64,000 nucleotides of DNA from Azolla caroliniana (lineage: Eukaryota; Polypodiophyta): NCBI GenBank assembly GCA_043228905.1, contig JBHGNT010000017.1:7812001-7876000 (forward strand), read 5' to 3'. Position numbers and translations under genes: made by a program. Under the pieces are notes generated by a model. It saw only the letters and a list, made by a program, of their open reading frames with translations, was not told the DNA's origin and did not search any database. Every line of letters starts with the position of its first letter. Position 1 is the stretch's first letter. Positions 29,161 through 42,631 of the stretch are shown here, piece by piece.

Positions 29161-30319
29161 AAATGCAAGTTGCAATTTCAAATGTGTAGGTTGCCAACAA
29201 CAACGGCGTCGGAGATATCGAATTTATCTTCTATATACGTATATGTATACATATACATATATATGGATATGGATGTTTCCATATGGGTGTGACACTCCAA
29301 AGACAACACCACCCTTGCACGAGTTTGTTTGTAAGAGCTCCCTCTCCCCCCTGTGTGAGATGAAGGAATGCACATGAAGCAGCGAGTGACAATGAACGCA
29401 TATGTCCCTTCGAGTAACATTGAGGGGCTGCCACTTACGTACAAGTTGAGGGGATCTCGCCCTATTGTCTCATATAAAAACCAAGGAACGTTTCAGCCTA
29501 AAACAACGGAGGATACATGTATTTGTGACACTTAACGACCCCCAAGTTCTTTGATATGACCAGTGACAATGCTCTCTTTGTGTACTCCTTGTTAGTATGC
29601 TTGCATCTTGAGAATTTGCATATATGATCATTTTAAAGTTTCATTAACTACTTGCATAAACCAAGAATTTGCATATATGATCATTCTAAAGTTTCATTAA
29701 CTACTTGCCTAAACCAAGGTACGTACAACTTGGATGCCTCTTTCTATGTCCCCTTCTTAGTTAAGGCTCTTTATTATAGAAAATCTGCAAATGAAATAAT
29801 AGTGTGATTGGGAGATTTCTCGTATCCTAATATGTTTGCACCGCATTCTTTTGTTCATAAACTATGTTTTGTATCAATGCATCTAATAAAGCATTTGATT
29901 GTGCTCGTTAAAACTTTCAATATCATTTTGCCCCTTCTACGTTCGATACATATAGGATATATCGCAACAAGTGGAGAAAGATCTAGGACACATTCTCTTT
30001 TGATCTCTTATCCCCGACAACATCCCGTAATGTTCCCTTGCTATAGTAATGTTATCTCGTTGCACATAATAGTGCCTCCTACAAGTTACATGTAATTGTT
30101 GGATCACCGCCCATGCGGCACACATTTATTCAATCATGCTATCCATTTGATCATTGGAAATGTGACAAAAAACTCAAGAATGATTACTTGATGCAACTAA
30201 GATTTAGAACGGAACCTAAATATTCAAGCATAGAATCTAAACATTCTTGAAATGTCGAGTTTGGTTGGAGAAAAACATAAGAATCAATCCCAAACATCGA
30301 CTTGTAGCAATATATAGCA
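29161..30319. other. Intergenic, no gene recognised
   Basis: AT-rich DNA with short unrecognised ORFs. A 53-bp tandem duplication occupies 29611-29717 (AGAATTTGCATATATGATCA at 29611 and 29664). Confidence 0.5.
29611..29717. repeat. Tandem duplication, 53 bp x 2
   Basis: Two nearly identical copies starting at 29611 and 29664. They differ by only a couple of bases, so the event is recent. Confidence 0.9.
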
Positions 30320-31007
30320 TGTATCTACCCCATGCATTGTGGAGCGCAACAACTTGGATTGATCTTTTTGTTGATCGCTAGACGAATGCCTCCAATGCAG
30401 ATAGTTGGTGCTGTGAGTGAAGGGCCGATTTGAGAGAGGCTTGAAGACAACATCCCCTCAATTTTGGGAGATTTGGATGTTGATTGCAGGCTTCCACTTG
30501 TGGTATGTATGGAAAGCACGCTACCTAAAGGTCTTCCAAGATCTAGTACGCCCTCCGGAGGAATTGATCATGGATATATGGTTTGCGATTATCAGCTGTC
30601 TACGAGGACAAATGGACAAGGTTTGCGGCCACTCCAATGATGTGGTCACTGCTCATTTGCACTTCCGGCAGAAATGGCGGAACACGCCGATGGTGATGGA
30701 AGGAGGAAACAACCCTAGGTGGAACTACTAGCCCCCACGTAGATTATTTCTTACTCACCTCCCACCCTCCCTTAGTTGTAGGCCGCAGGATCCGGCTCGT
30801 ACTGGCCAATGATGAAGGGCACTAGTTTATAGCTATAGGTACCTACTTACATTAAGTAGTCAGTTTGAAAGGATATGTACATAGTCTCATATTCTTGAAC
30901 TCGGTTGGAGGGTGATTCCCTGATTTATGTATAACCAACCTTGTATAGACTTTCTGTAATAATCTCTCCTAACTAATGGGAAAGTAGCTTCTTTTTTGAA
31001 AGAAAAA
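30320..31007 (+). pseudogene. LINE 3'-end fragment
   Basis: The frame 30417-30731 contains LWYVWKARYLKVFQD, the block near the C-terminus of plant LINE ORF2 proteins just after the zf-RVT domain. It is followed by a 3' UTR-like tail ending in a T run and A-rich stretch (near 30990-31007). This looks like a 5'-truncated insertion. Target duplications were not found. Confidence 0.65.
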
Positions 31008-34000
31008 ATCCTACCAAAGCCAAGTAAGAAAAACAAAATTTCTAAACTTATCTAAAGGAAAACAATACACTAGAAATCATTGAAAATGTTCAGATTGCAA
31101 GGAATAAGGGCATTGTTGGGCATCAATATCTAACAAGATTTTTTAGCCCTAGTTAATCATGAGAGGAAATATAATATCTTAAATCTTGTGATGCAATAAT
31201 ATAAAGTTTGTACCTGTTCTAAAGAGGTCCCCAAGAGAGTATGTATTGTGTTGGCAATAAACAATATGATTGTTTTCTTTTAACATTTGGTTATTGTCCA
31301 ATAAAGGTTCGAGGTAAGCTCCTCCTCCTCGACCCACTTTGACCCACTTTATCTTGATGTGTGTCATATGCATACCTCCTATGTTAGTTAAGAAAAACTC
31401 CTTTTACCTATAAATTTGTATGTCTCTTGACAGAATCGTTGCGAAAACAAGCAATGAGTTGCATATAACAAGTCTTGTAAGAAAACACTTTTAGAGAAAG
31501 AACAAATAAAGGTGGCAACCTCGAGAAAGGACACATGAGAGCTGTGACATTAAAAAGGTTACCATACTATCTAGAATCTATAATAGAATGAATGAGTTCT
31601 CAAGACTTTTATAAATCTGAATACAAAGAGCGCATGTGTGTTACAAATTACAATGTTATGGATTGAAGGTTCAGGTCAAAGTCTAGGAACTTGATAATGT
31701 TATCTATCATCCTTCATTAGGTCCTATGTGCCTATTTATTTACAAACCTATGTTGTAGAAAATGTGTTTTCATGTAGTTAAATTAGTTGTGAATTGAGGT
31801 CATTGCTTTAAATTACCACATCATAGATAATAAAGAGAATGATGATCTTATAAAGGAATAAGTCACCTATAACTAAGGACAATTGTTTTTAGGACTATTT
31901 GTACAAACATATGATAACAAATCCATTGGATTCTGTGCATTTGATTGGAATTGATGGCCAAGAGTTGATGTCTGATAAACCGTGAATGTATTTAGTAGAT
32001 TATCTAGAACCTAATTAAACAAAATTCACCAAATGTGTGTTAGGACAATAGTTTTATATCATGATACAACCACAACACTTTTTTTCTTAATGGGCATTCA
32101 TAGTGTTGCACATAATATGCTACTAATATACTTAATATTCTATGGAGGCAAGTTATGCATATGAAATTGAACAAACTCTATCTTTGATTACATAGTGGTC
32201 AAACAATGTGACTTCATATGAAGGAAACATATTAAAAGGAATTCACGACAAAAAAGAGTTTAGGATACAATGATGTCAAATTAGCATCATCTATGTTCCA
32301 AACAAAGAATATATTTTAAGCTTCCAATTATGGTGGATGTTATGGATGGAAAAGGTTGTCAGAGGATCAACCTCATGATGTGACCAATGTGGATATAAAA
32401 TACCTTGACGATGTCTCGTCCATTCATGGAAATGACTAATGCAAAGAATGGATCCTCTCTTGCGTTTATGAATATGAACTATATTTCTATCACTTTGGAA
32501 TTGTTGTACCGTATTGCAATGATCATATCATGAAAATCTTACAAAGAAAAAATCGTAGCAATATATTGATCCTAGTTGTAAACTTGTAAAACGTTATTGT
32601 TTCTATGGTCTTATTGACGCCTTATGAATCCATATTGAAATTTAATACTTTGAAATTGGAGACAAACAACATGTTTGCAAATCCAATGTTTTATTGTTTG
32701 AACTATATTTGTGTGGATACATTGAATCTAATATATTTGGACACTCATTATTGAATGCTTGAGGCTTCGCCAGGTTTATAAACAACATAGCTAAGATTAC
32801 AAAACATGTGATTTCATATGAAATTGGGTGATTACTCATGTTTCTCACTTTGCCAAAATCATAGGTACTAAGTAATTGTAATTCCTACCCAAGTTGGTGT
32901 AAAGAACACTTCACATATCCTTAAGGGAAATTCCCAAATTGAATTGTAAATGTTTTACAAGTAGAACGAACCACATTGTGGATATCTATTTTAAATACCC
33001 TTTTCATGTAACCATACCTATCTTTAGAGAAAGGAATATTGTGATGAACTCATGTATTAATAATTATACACATAAATCAAGTGACATGGTTGCTAATGCC
33101 ACTATTACTATCTCTTGGGAGTTCACATATGACATATGGGACCAAAGAAGAAATATTCTAGCATAATGCAAATGCTGGCGTTGATGTGACTATCAATTTC
33201 CATGAATTTGCTAATGAACATTGCAATTGAGTTTGTAGTCTTTTGGAAAAAAAAATGTTGTTGTAATGTAGTAGAGTGTGATATTCAAACTCGTGAAATT
33301 GTCAAAGGGGGAAATATGCATAATCAACGAATCTCCTCTTTGTTGTCCCGGTGCTCTCTATAACATCTAAGGTAATGGGGGTTATGTCATATGGAAACAA
33401 TGGTATTGATCATGAAGAAGGGAATGGGCATTAACCTGTTTCTAGGAAACACATAATTTGATTACTCCATTGCACATGTTTTCAAATGGATAGCATGTTG
33501 AACTCTTTCCTACTTCCAATAGATAAGTAATGCATTTATTCCACCTATAATTAGAGGGAGCATAAAACCATGGTATTTGAAGCTTTCTAATTCAAAGTGT
33601 TGAAGACGACAAATCTACATCTTAACTCATCAAGTATTTTTGAGCTTCTTGACATTCTTTATTAAATCAATATTTTTTCTGACCAATGTTGTTCGCAAAT
33701 CTACAAGACAAATGGATAAATGATTTGCTTGAAATGTTTTTTCTTACATTTTGATGGGACATCATTTGTAACATTTCATCACCCATTTTGATCTATAGAG
33801 GTCATTTAGGTTTTTTCATATATATGGTTGTCTTGCAATTTGGTTGAGCTCTACGTATGTTAGTCATTCCATACATATGAGCTCAATACATGGAGTCCTA
33901 TGATTTGATTGTAGAGTCTATTAACCAAGTGAAATTTTGTTTATACAATACACAACACATTCCAAAAAAACGCACTACCCCATTCTAGAATTTGTGTTGG

Positions 34001-34050
34001 ATTTTTAGAAAGATAATACTTTGCATTTTGGCATTTGCAAATTATTTTTC

Positions 34051-34112
34051 CATATAAATGTGTGCAATGAGTTTATCCATTCATATAAATGTGTTCAATG
34101 AGTTTATCCATT
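34051..34112. repeat. Tandem duplication, 31 bp x 2
   Basis: CATATAAATGTGT and GAGTTTATCCATT occur at 34051 and 34082 with one base difference. Confidence 0.9.
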
Positions 34113-36220
34113 CCTTGATGCTTTTGAGCACTATGCTACCAAGTTTGAGAGAGATAGATAGATAGATTATATTATCGTCTTCGGAGATCAAATATGACCC
34201 CTATATTTTGCAGCACATGCCATGTATCAAATTCATGCAACCAATGAAATTTGAACCTGGATCCTAGATATATGAAAACATGGGTTAACACTAAATTACA
34301 ATTGTAACATGGAGAAATAATGAATAGAAGAAACTTTTTTCCATAGTTGAGAACCCAACATTCTACTTCTCCTATCGTTCACATGTTTTGACAATGCGTA
34401 GCACATGCTCTCTCCTCAACTTCCAAACAAGACATAGTAGGTGCCACGAGCTCAAGCTATTTGAATCTCTCTATGACTTCAAGTGCTCCATTGTTGTACA
34501 CAAACATAACCATAGTTTTGGAGCTAATTTGCATGCATGAGGATTTAGGGCTTGTTTTTATAGGCCTAGGTTTGAAAAGTTCTGCTTTGTAAGGCTAGAA
34601 AGGTAGCTTTGGCTTTATAGATGCTCAATGTTTTTTTAAGAGTCAAGACTATTGTGAAATGCACATAAAGATAATCAAAAGTAGCTTCCTTAGCTTCTTA
34701 CTTCTTGCTCAATTTATAGTAGATACAACGGTACCCATTTGGGTTGGCTTATCTACATGCATGCTAAAAGGGTGTGCTAAAAACGGTGGTACAAAGGAAC
34801 ACATGTACACCACAACATGAAGGCATGCAAAGGGATGCACGTGCACCAAAGGGTCACTACACTATATTAGCTTATTTTATGAATTCTCTCTTTTCTATTA
34901 TTTCTCTTATATGTTATGTTATCATGGATCAAAGAAGACTTGGTTGTGCATCAATGTGTCTGTGTGTTCGACATGTGATGTTTTGTTTAGAAGGCATGTT
35001 TTGCATGCAAATAGATATTTTGTTAGTCTTCCTTATCTTGATATACATTCAAACTCATCAAGTACATTCATGGTTGTTGGCATTCTTTTAAATCTTTGTT
35101 AAGGGTCAAAATTAATCATGCAGTTGAACATGTTACAACTTACATTTTATACAAAAACATGACAAAGGAAACAATAACACTCAAGTTGAGAGATAAGTGA
35201 AACATGCTAGATATTTCAACCCAACATGCCAATTTATGATGAAATTGTTTCACATAGCATGTAGTGTGTTGGTATATATATAACAAGATGTTATTTTCCT
35301 ACCGTTAAGAAGAACATCGTCGAGTGGTGAATGGAGATACCTTCGTCCAAACTACTAGAGAGTTACACGCTTCATTGTAACTCTAAACATTCAAATCAAG
35401 AATGTGTTTCTATCATTTGAATGCTACATCAAAACTTCTTGCCAACAAAGTGCAAGAGATTTTAATAAAGCCTTAGAGAAATTACGCCTAGTTGATGACC
35501 GTAGATTAAGGCCTAATGCCAAATGGTAAAGAAAAACTGAAGGACTACATGTAATGAGGCATCATCAATGAAAGATGGAATGTTTAGGTTAACTCTAGTT
35601 TGATCACAACTGGTTTTTGAAACATTGCAAAAGATATGATTGAGTAGGATTATGGTGATTTTTACATATATCACTTTCCTACACTTGTTATAAGTGTTTG
35701 AAAAATTGAATTTAGATTCACTTTTAACACACACCTTTTAATATTGTTAGATTTGCCATATTTTTGGTATCACATAAGGCTCATGAAAAGAAATTTATCC
35801 AAATAACTATCCAACAAGGGCAAAAGGGGCCAATTTTGTTAAACATGTTTTAGAAAATATAAATCCTTGGGGTCAGGGGGCAACCATTTAATCGCAAACC
35901 CAAGTCATTCGCTTATAAAAAAACGAACATCTAGACACGACAAAGGCACATCACCAAACATCAAGGGCCTATCACTTTTATTACAAACCAAGGTTTATTG
36001 GTGGCCATAAAGACTTTAATTTTCTTTTGAAACCAATGCCAGAGGACAATGTCATGTTAAGATGGTATATTTTACATTATTCTATAGATTGTTTCTAAAT
36101 GTAGTTGGGTCTACTTTGACATTGGGTAATATGGGAGAGCATCGTATGATCTTTGCACCATAAGGTTCCATTAAAATCTTTCATTGTCCTATGAGATTAT
36201 AGAATAATGCTCTCAACTCT

Positions 36221-36494
36221 AGATGCAATACATAACTATTCTCAGTTGGAAGTAATCTAAGGATGCCTTCTCACTCTCACACCACTTATATCATGCATTA
36301 GTTTGTAGAAAGTGATCCATGAAGCATCACCTTTCCATTGATTGTTGCATCACCCTATATTTAGATGCAATTTCTATTCTCAGTTGGAGGTCATCTAAGG
36401 ATGCCTTCTCACTCTCACACCACTTACATCACGCTTTAGTTTGTAGAAAGTGATCCATGAAGCATCATCTTTCCATTGATTGTTGCATCGCCCT
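36221..36494. repeat. Tandem duplication, about 140 bp x 2
   Basis: The segment starting AGATGCAAT...CTCAGTTGGA at 36221 is repeated from 36363, including GGATGCCTTCTCACTCTCAC and GTAGAAAGTGATCCATGAAG. Spacing is 138-142 bp because of a small indel. Differences are mainly transitions. Confidence 0.9.
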
Positions 36495-39400
36495 TTATTT
36501 CATATTTCTTATAATCATCGTTGCCCTCATCACTTGAATGGTTTTTTAGATTTATATCATTTAACTCTTTACCAACCTTTATAGATGTGGGTGTTAAGTT
36601 TTAACATTGATTTATAGTGGTGTTTAAAGTGGAACTATCACAATCCTTTACTCCATCAATGGTCTTATCCTTTATCTAATTGTTATCGAGTCATTTGCGG
36701 CATGTTTAAAGTTTCATTCTATTGGTCCTCCAAATTTTGGTGAATTAATTGTCCTTTTCTTGTATATTTCACTATTAAATCTATAGATTTGCTAATAAAT
36801 TCATATATTTATTCATATATATATTCCAAAAAAAACACTACTTCCCATTAGTTAGCAAACGAAGTACATCAAAGTTCAACCATAATCAGCAAAACTCACA
36901 CTACTCCACACAAAACTAAGCATACTCCCCACCTTGATATTTACAACAAAAGTATCCCGCTAACTCTTTTTACATGGTAACCACATATTTACATCTCCTA
37001 TCCACTAATGGAAGCCATAGGTGGAAACAACCATCTCGGTGCTTGGTAGTTCCATTTAGGCCGTGACAATGATTTTACCATCATAGGAAAATGACCCCAT
37101 TTCAGCAAAAACTTTGACCGAGCCCTTTCTGCTTCATCCGAGTTCCCTTCAATCAAGTTGTATTAAAAGGCGCAACCAAGATACCAAAATGATCCCATTG
37201 GGTTGTTTATCATCCATTGAAACTTAGAATTCTTACACCACACTCCTTTGCATCCAAGCTTCCTTATGAATAGAATGGTATCACATGCCTTTGCAACCAA
37301 GGGTCTTTTGTAAAGATGTGCCCCTTACGCAACTATATAATGAGTATTTTGTGGGCTCAAAGCTATTGATGCATAAATAAAACTCTTGATCATGAAGCTA
37401 GAAGGACTTGAACCATGAACTTGTGTTGGATAGTCCAAAGAACTTATCAATAGGGCATTTATAAAAAATATCCCTAAATTGCCCATTTAAAAGCTATTAC
37501 ACATAAAAACATTGGATACCATCCATTCGATACCATGCATGGTGCTGCATCTAGATGTCCCTTATGCTAACTTCTTTCTTTCCTGCATAATTTGTCCCTT
37601 TAAGCAATCTAGTCTCACAATTAAAATAACAAGCTTGTGGGCTATCATGGACATCCTTTACAAAAAGAGGGAGGTTACAACGTTCTTATTCTTTTGAAAG
37701 TTTCTTCTCTATTTTTAAATCTTCACTAGTTATGCTTGAACACTTCTCATTAGATATATTTCACTTGCATGGTTTATTGACAAACAATGACAATACACTC
37801 ATTATTCACATTGAATTGAGTACTTTCGGAGATCCAACTTAATTGCCACCATTGTTTTCTCCATCATGGAAGTTTTTCTAAAGCACTTTCCTTGCTTATA
37901 TGTGGGTGTAAGGATCTAGGGTCCAATGACACACTATATTGTTCTCGCCATTAAGTGGAAGTATTTGTTAAGATATAGGCCCTATACTTGGCTTTATTAT
38001 GGATGCTAAGGAGAGTTATTTCAAATAGTCGACTAATTAGAACAATGGGATAAGGGGATGTGGAAGTGGTGCTTACCAATTGCCATGAGAATGTCATGAT
38101 GTGAAGGAGGGTAAAAAGAATAAGTCAAGACTATGCACTTGGGGTTGGGCACTGAAGTGTTGGTTGAACGCAGGAGTTGTCCAAAATGTTTGTTATGCTT
38201 TCCACATTGTTATTCAAAATATAACACTAACATACCATGTTTGCCCACCAAGCTATACTTGTCTTAACTCTATTCATATCATATGCTCAACTTGGACCTA
38301 TTCTTCGAGTATTAGCTTTATATCATACATTGATTACTTAAGCTAGTTAATATTGAACTTGTGTCTTATCCATGATGTTCTAGGCATTATATGGTGAGAT
38401 ATAATGCGTGGCCTATTGGCCATACACCACTACTTTGGGCTTGAAAGAAGTTGCAACTATATAATTTGTACAATGTTATGTATATATACTCTATCTATGC
38501 ATATTAAATTTATATGAACGTTTGGTATTGAATGTTAGATTGCTTGCCAACTATATATCAACTCATCATAACAATCATTGCAAATGATGTAGATAAGTAA
38601 ATAACATTCCCAAAGTATATATATGCTATTTGTCAGCTAATGATTGCTAAACTAGAGGATGTGATCATGAGATAGTTATGACTTATGTGTTGTATTATGC
38701 TACAATGAGTAAATATTCGTTGTATATGGTGAATATATCTTACTGTCAAATTTTCTAAATTTGGGTTAATAGAACTTTTGTATCGTCCATTGGACTTAAT
38801 GACGTTAATTTGAGGAAAAGCCCTAAAACAAGGAAGATTTTCTTACACCAACTATTGTAATCGTCAAACTTCTAATCTCCTCATAAAACTTTAATAATCA
38901 AACTTTTAAGTACTTGTTGACGCATCAACTTGAGGAATTTGTATTTCTTTACTAGTATGATCATGTTGGATTTTAAGAATTTTGTCACATTGTCACAAAT
39001 CAACACTTGGAATTTTATTTTTATCATTACTTCGCCCTCAATTGTAATTAGCTATTTGGTATAAGGTCAACTTTTGCCTAAGCCTTTGTAGACATCACAA
39101 AATACATTGTTGAGCATCGGATTGAAAGATCATGTGAACCACAACAATTATGCATGGTAATAATGGCTCCCTTGATCATATCATGCTTGCACATTTTCTT
39201 GACTTTGGGTTTATCATTGGATTAGATAGCTGAATGGACATGTGATATCCATAATGGAGTTTTAATGATCAACTTTGTTAATAATTTTGCTTGCAATAAT
39301 TTGTATTAATTTAAAATGGATTGAAAATCTAAGATTAGCGGAAGGGTAAATTTTGGAGGCAAGTTTTTGACACATAGGTTGTTAGGGTGACAAGTCATGA

Positions 39401-39801
39401 CATACGACAATTCACATGCCCTATAAACTTTCGGGTGGAGTAAACAAACTTTCAACTAAAAACATGTTTGCGAAAGTTCATAAAAGTGAGCAAAGCCTTG
39501 TTAAATACAAATAAGGCAATTATTTTCTCATTGGAACTTATATACTTACTAACTTATATAATTGTTAACATCACCATCAAAGTTGGTTATAAACATGCCT
39601 TCATGTTTGTAAGATATTTGGAAGAGATTGTCATAAAATCTTGGCACACATGCGAGGCAATGGTACAAATGGCAGTCATTATAATGTTCCTTTTCAAATT
39701 TTAGGACACCAATATCCATTCATTGTCCATAGGATACATCAATTAAGGAAATGAGGTTGGGAAGGCCCTTCTGTAAAAATTAATAGTCTCTCTGTCGTAA
39801 T

Positions 39802-39802
<1 letters not shown>

Positions 39803-39846
<44 letters not shown>
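39803..39846. repeat. (GA)n microsatellite
   Basis: About 22 uninterrupted GA units. Confidence 0.95.
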
Positions 39847-39848
<2 letters not shown>

Positions 39849-41039
39849 TGTAGAGATGTGCTTGTATCAAGTGTGTGTGTATTATATGGGAATCTAGAAT
39901 GGGAAGTGATGATTGAAGTATGGGAATTTGAGCCAACTTGGATGATGAGTGATATATATAGCTAATAATTGAATGTCTCCAAAATCGAAATTGAAAGCAA
40001 AGGGAGCCGACAAAGATATAATGACCAATGTGGAGAAAAAAATAAGTGAGGGAGCGGAGCAAAGGAAAATAAAAGATCTCATGAAGGGACAAATAGAAGA
40101 AGAAACAATTTCTTATGTGAGGATTGAAAAGAACGAGAATGATTTCTCTCTTGGTATTTGTGGCATGGGAGTGTGCTCACTCATTCATTGGTTTTATGAT
40201 TAGCTCGCACGTTTTCATGGGTGTGGTCATATCCTTCTTATGACGCCACCTACATTTCATTTTCCTTTGTAATAATCACTTACACACACAACCCTTGGCA
40301 CACATATTCACAACCTTTGGATGGTTTTTGAAGGGCAAAAGAAATGTTCACCCTCCACCAAAGAAGGCCTATTTTAAACTCAATCTCATTTGATGTGAAA
40401 AGAGCAAAATGTGCTTGAATTCTATTACATTCCATTTCATTATGTTAAATTTAATATTGTTGTAAACTGATAAAGAACTTAAATTTCTAAGATATTAATT
40501 GTTGATTAACTTAAAGCCTTTGCACACCAATCCTTAACACACGCAGGATACCCAAATTGGGCATATAAAAGGATACATTATTTCTAAAAATTAGTGTTCT
40601 ACTGGAGTAATGCTAGTTTTATACTCCGTGTTTTATGTAGTACATACCTATATAGAAATATATGAAAAACATTCAAAGGATTCATTTGTGCGAACAAGTT
40701 TTAAAAAGTTAAGGTTCTTGGGAAGGTTAAACCCCTCTTTCAAAGGTAATGCAAGCTTGAAAAGTAAGCATCATTCCACTCTCTCCATGTAAAAATGTTT
40801 CACATTGGTCCATTAGTCATATTTAACCTTTGAGGATGATATCAAAATATATCATATACTCATCTCCTGCTTCTTTTTCTTTTTTCATAAAAGTAGTGTA
40901 TGTATTCAAATACAATGACATTAAAAAACTCCAATAGTGAGAATGTCATGGAAAGGTAATCCCCTTAAGATGTTAAACTAATTCACATGAAGGCAACTCT
41001 ATTGAAATCAAGGTCCTTTTAGAGCTTAGTGTCGAATAT
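39847..41039. other. Intergenic, no gene recognised
   Basis: A 76-codon plus-strand ORF at 39973-40203 is Lys/Glu-rich and lacks any recognised motif; I do not call it a gene. The rest is AT-rich. Confidence 0.45.
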
Positions 41040-41354
41040 AGTCGTATGATGGTCGTATTCACACTGTCCATTTGGACAAACCACACTTGTAATAATCGGG
41101 GCATTATGCCCTAGCTTGTGTTAGCATATAACCAAGCTTGTATTGTTTGTTCTTGTTATTGCTCATCTTGAAATATACAGTGTTTATAGTTGTGCCAATC
41201 GTCTCCTTTTTATTTCTTTTCTCCCTTCTTCGTTGCATTAGCCTCATATTTTGTTGTTCATTGCTTCCATTTACACACTTGTTGTCTATTAGATCACACA
41301 TAGACGTGCATAAACTATTGTAGACATTTATTGATTAACGAGCTTATCCCAACA
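41040..41354 (+). repeat. copia-3 LTR (5' LTR of an interrupted element)
   Basis: Starts TGTCGAATA, and its first 40 bases align well with the copia-2 LTR (shared GTATTCACACT and TCC). It ends CCCAACA. A primer-binding site follows, so it is a 5' LTR in plus orientation. No second LTR or coding part is visible; the element is cut off by gypsy-3 at 41478. Confidence 0.7.
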
Positions 41355-41355
41355 G

Positions 41356-41368
41356 TTGGGATCAGAGC
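41356..41368 (+). promoter_or_regulatory. copia-3 primer-binding site
   Basis: TTGGGATCAGAGC, one base different from the initiator tRNA-Met complement TGGTATCAGAGC, placed one base after the LTR end. About 110 bp of leader follow. Confidence 0.65.
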
Positions 41369-41477
41369 GAGGTTTGTCCGCTGCAGTTCGTTATTAGCTC
41401 TTGCAACAATCTAACGTCATTTTTCCCTTGCTAAAAACTCCAAGCTTGTTGGATTTTTTGGAAAAGATTCCTCAAGT

Positions 41478-41881
41478 TGTTGGGAAACAAGTCCCTCCAG
41501 ATGAGATGCGTCGAACAACCGGTTCCGGATGAAGAACCATTTCAGCCGGAAGACATTCGACAAACACCCGGTGTCGCGAAGTGTCGCGCATGTGTGTACT
41601 TGGGCGGGACCACGAGGGTCTTGGACTAGGGAGTATGAAGGGATAGAGAAGACCCGAGGTTTTCATTGTGACAAGACTACTTCCCGGGCAAGGGCTCGTT
41701 GCCCTTTTTGTGGGGCCAATGGCTTTGGTTGATCATGACTCGTCGAGTTTTCGAGATCACCGCATGAGCCAAGTGATCAAATGGGTACAAGCAAAGATGA
41801 GCATGCAAAATGAACGCACAAGGGGATGAGAACAAATGCACAAAACCTCGTACGTCTTTATGAGGTGGAGAGGTGCATGGG
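41478..41881 (-). repeat. gypsy-3 LTR, distal part
   Basis: Starts TGTTGGG. About 128 bp in, the segment CGGGACCACGAGGGTCTT-GACT-GGGAG resembles the segment 137 bp inside the element B repeat (59920). The LTR is interrupted by gypsy-2 after the duplicated ATGGG and continues at 58251. A 27-base stretch, GAACGCACAAGGGGATGAGAA, recurs with changes just beyond the insertion (58291). Confidence 0.55.
41877..41881. other. Target-site duplication of gypsy-2 (left copy)
   Basis: ATGGG, repeated exactly at 58251-58255. Confidence 0.92.
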
Positions 41882-42338
41882 TGTTGTCCAGAGGACAGAA
41901 ATGTAAAATTAGGAAATTAGCAAACGCCGAGTTCGAGTATCATGGGCCACCGATGACTCAGCTGTGTATTAGGGGAAAACGTTATTTAAACGAGGTCCAG
42001 TACCTCAGAGCGAGAGAGAAAAAATATAGGCGGAAGCACTAGCTTAGTCCATCGTAACTAGATAATCCTGTAAGGTCACCGACCGTAGGCCGTGTTCTGT
42101 AATCCTTTTTCTGTCGCAGTAATATATCTTATTTGTGCCCATTTTGCTCCATGTGTCTGTGCTTTGGTTCATACCTATGATTTCAGCGCCGTCCACGCCT
42201 ATCAAGATCTTGCTAGTGTTTTATCTCTGATCATTTTCTCCCTCACGACATCTCTGTTACGAGCCTTCACGTACCACGCCCTTGAGTACTGATAGCCGCA
42301 GATCTATCGAAGGTGTTCACCCAAAGGAACGGGTAACA
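41882..42338 (+). repeat. gypsy-2 5' LTR
   Basis: 457 bp, TGTTGTCC to GGTAACA. A TATA-like GTTATTTAAA lies at 41981-41990. Aligned to 57792-58250 it shows about 3.7% substitutions and one GA indel. Confidence 0.95.
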
Positions 42339-42342
42339 CAAT

Positions 42343-42360
42343 TTGGCACGCCTGGTTACA
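42343..42360 (+). promoter_or_regulatory. gypsy-2 primer-binding-site region
   Basis: TTGGCACGCCTGG follows the LTR after four bases. It is similar to sites seen in Tat/Athila-like elements, but I cannot name the tRNA. Confidence 0.45.
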
Positions 42361-42631
42361 GCTGTGAGTGCAGAGCGAACTTCGTTGAAGGTAACCACCA
42401 GCCGCCGTTACGGCGCCCTCTCGCACCACGAGGTCTCGGCCACCTGCCCGACGCCCTGAGCCAATCGAAGGAACTTCCAACTCGGGGGTCACTGACCAAT
42501 CCTTTCCCGAGCAATCGGAGGCTTCCCCAGTGCAATCCTCGCCACCGGACACTCAATCGCGAGTTGATTCACCACCAAAACCCCAGTCGAGCCCTCCGGA
42601 GGTCAATTAACCGGAACTAAACCCTTTTCCG

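Larger units (their letters stand above)
31008..39802. other. Gene-poor AT-rich intergenic region
   Basis: Nearly 9 kb without a recognisable gene. The longer ORFs (for example 32939-33166, 34774-35091) have no motif I can place and are probably chance or very old transposon residue. Two local duplications are annotated separately. Confidence 0.5.

Noticed and set aside
32939-33166. 75-aa ORF considered as a hAT transposase fragment
   Set aside because: I could not find the dimerisation motif or any other transposase block in it or its flanks.
39973-40203. 76-aa Lys/Glu-rich ORF after a (GA)n tract
   Set aside because: No recognised motif, no second exon and no orthologue I can recall; random ORFs of this size are common here.
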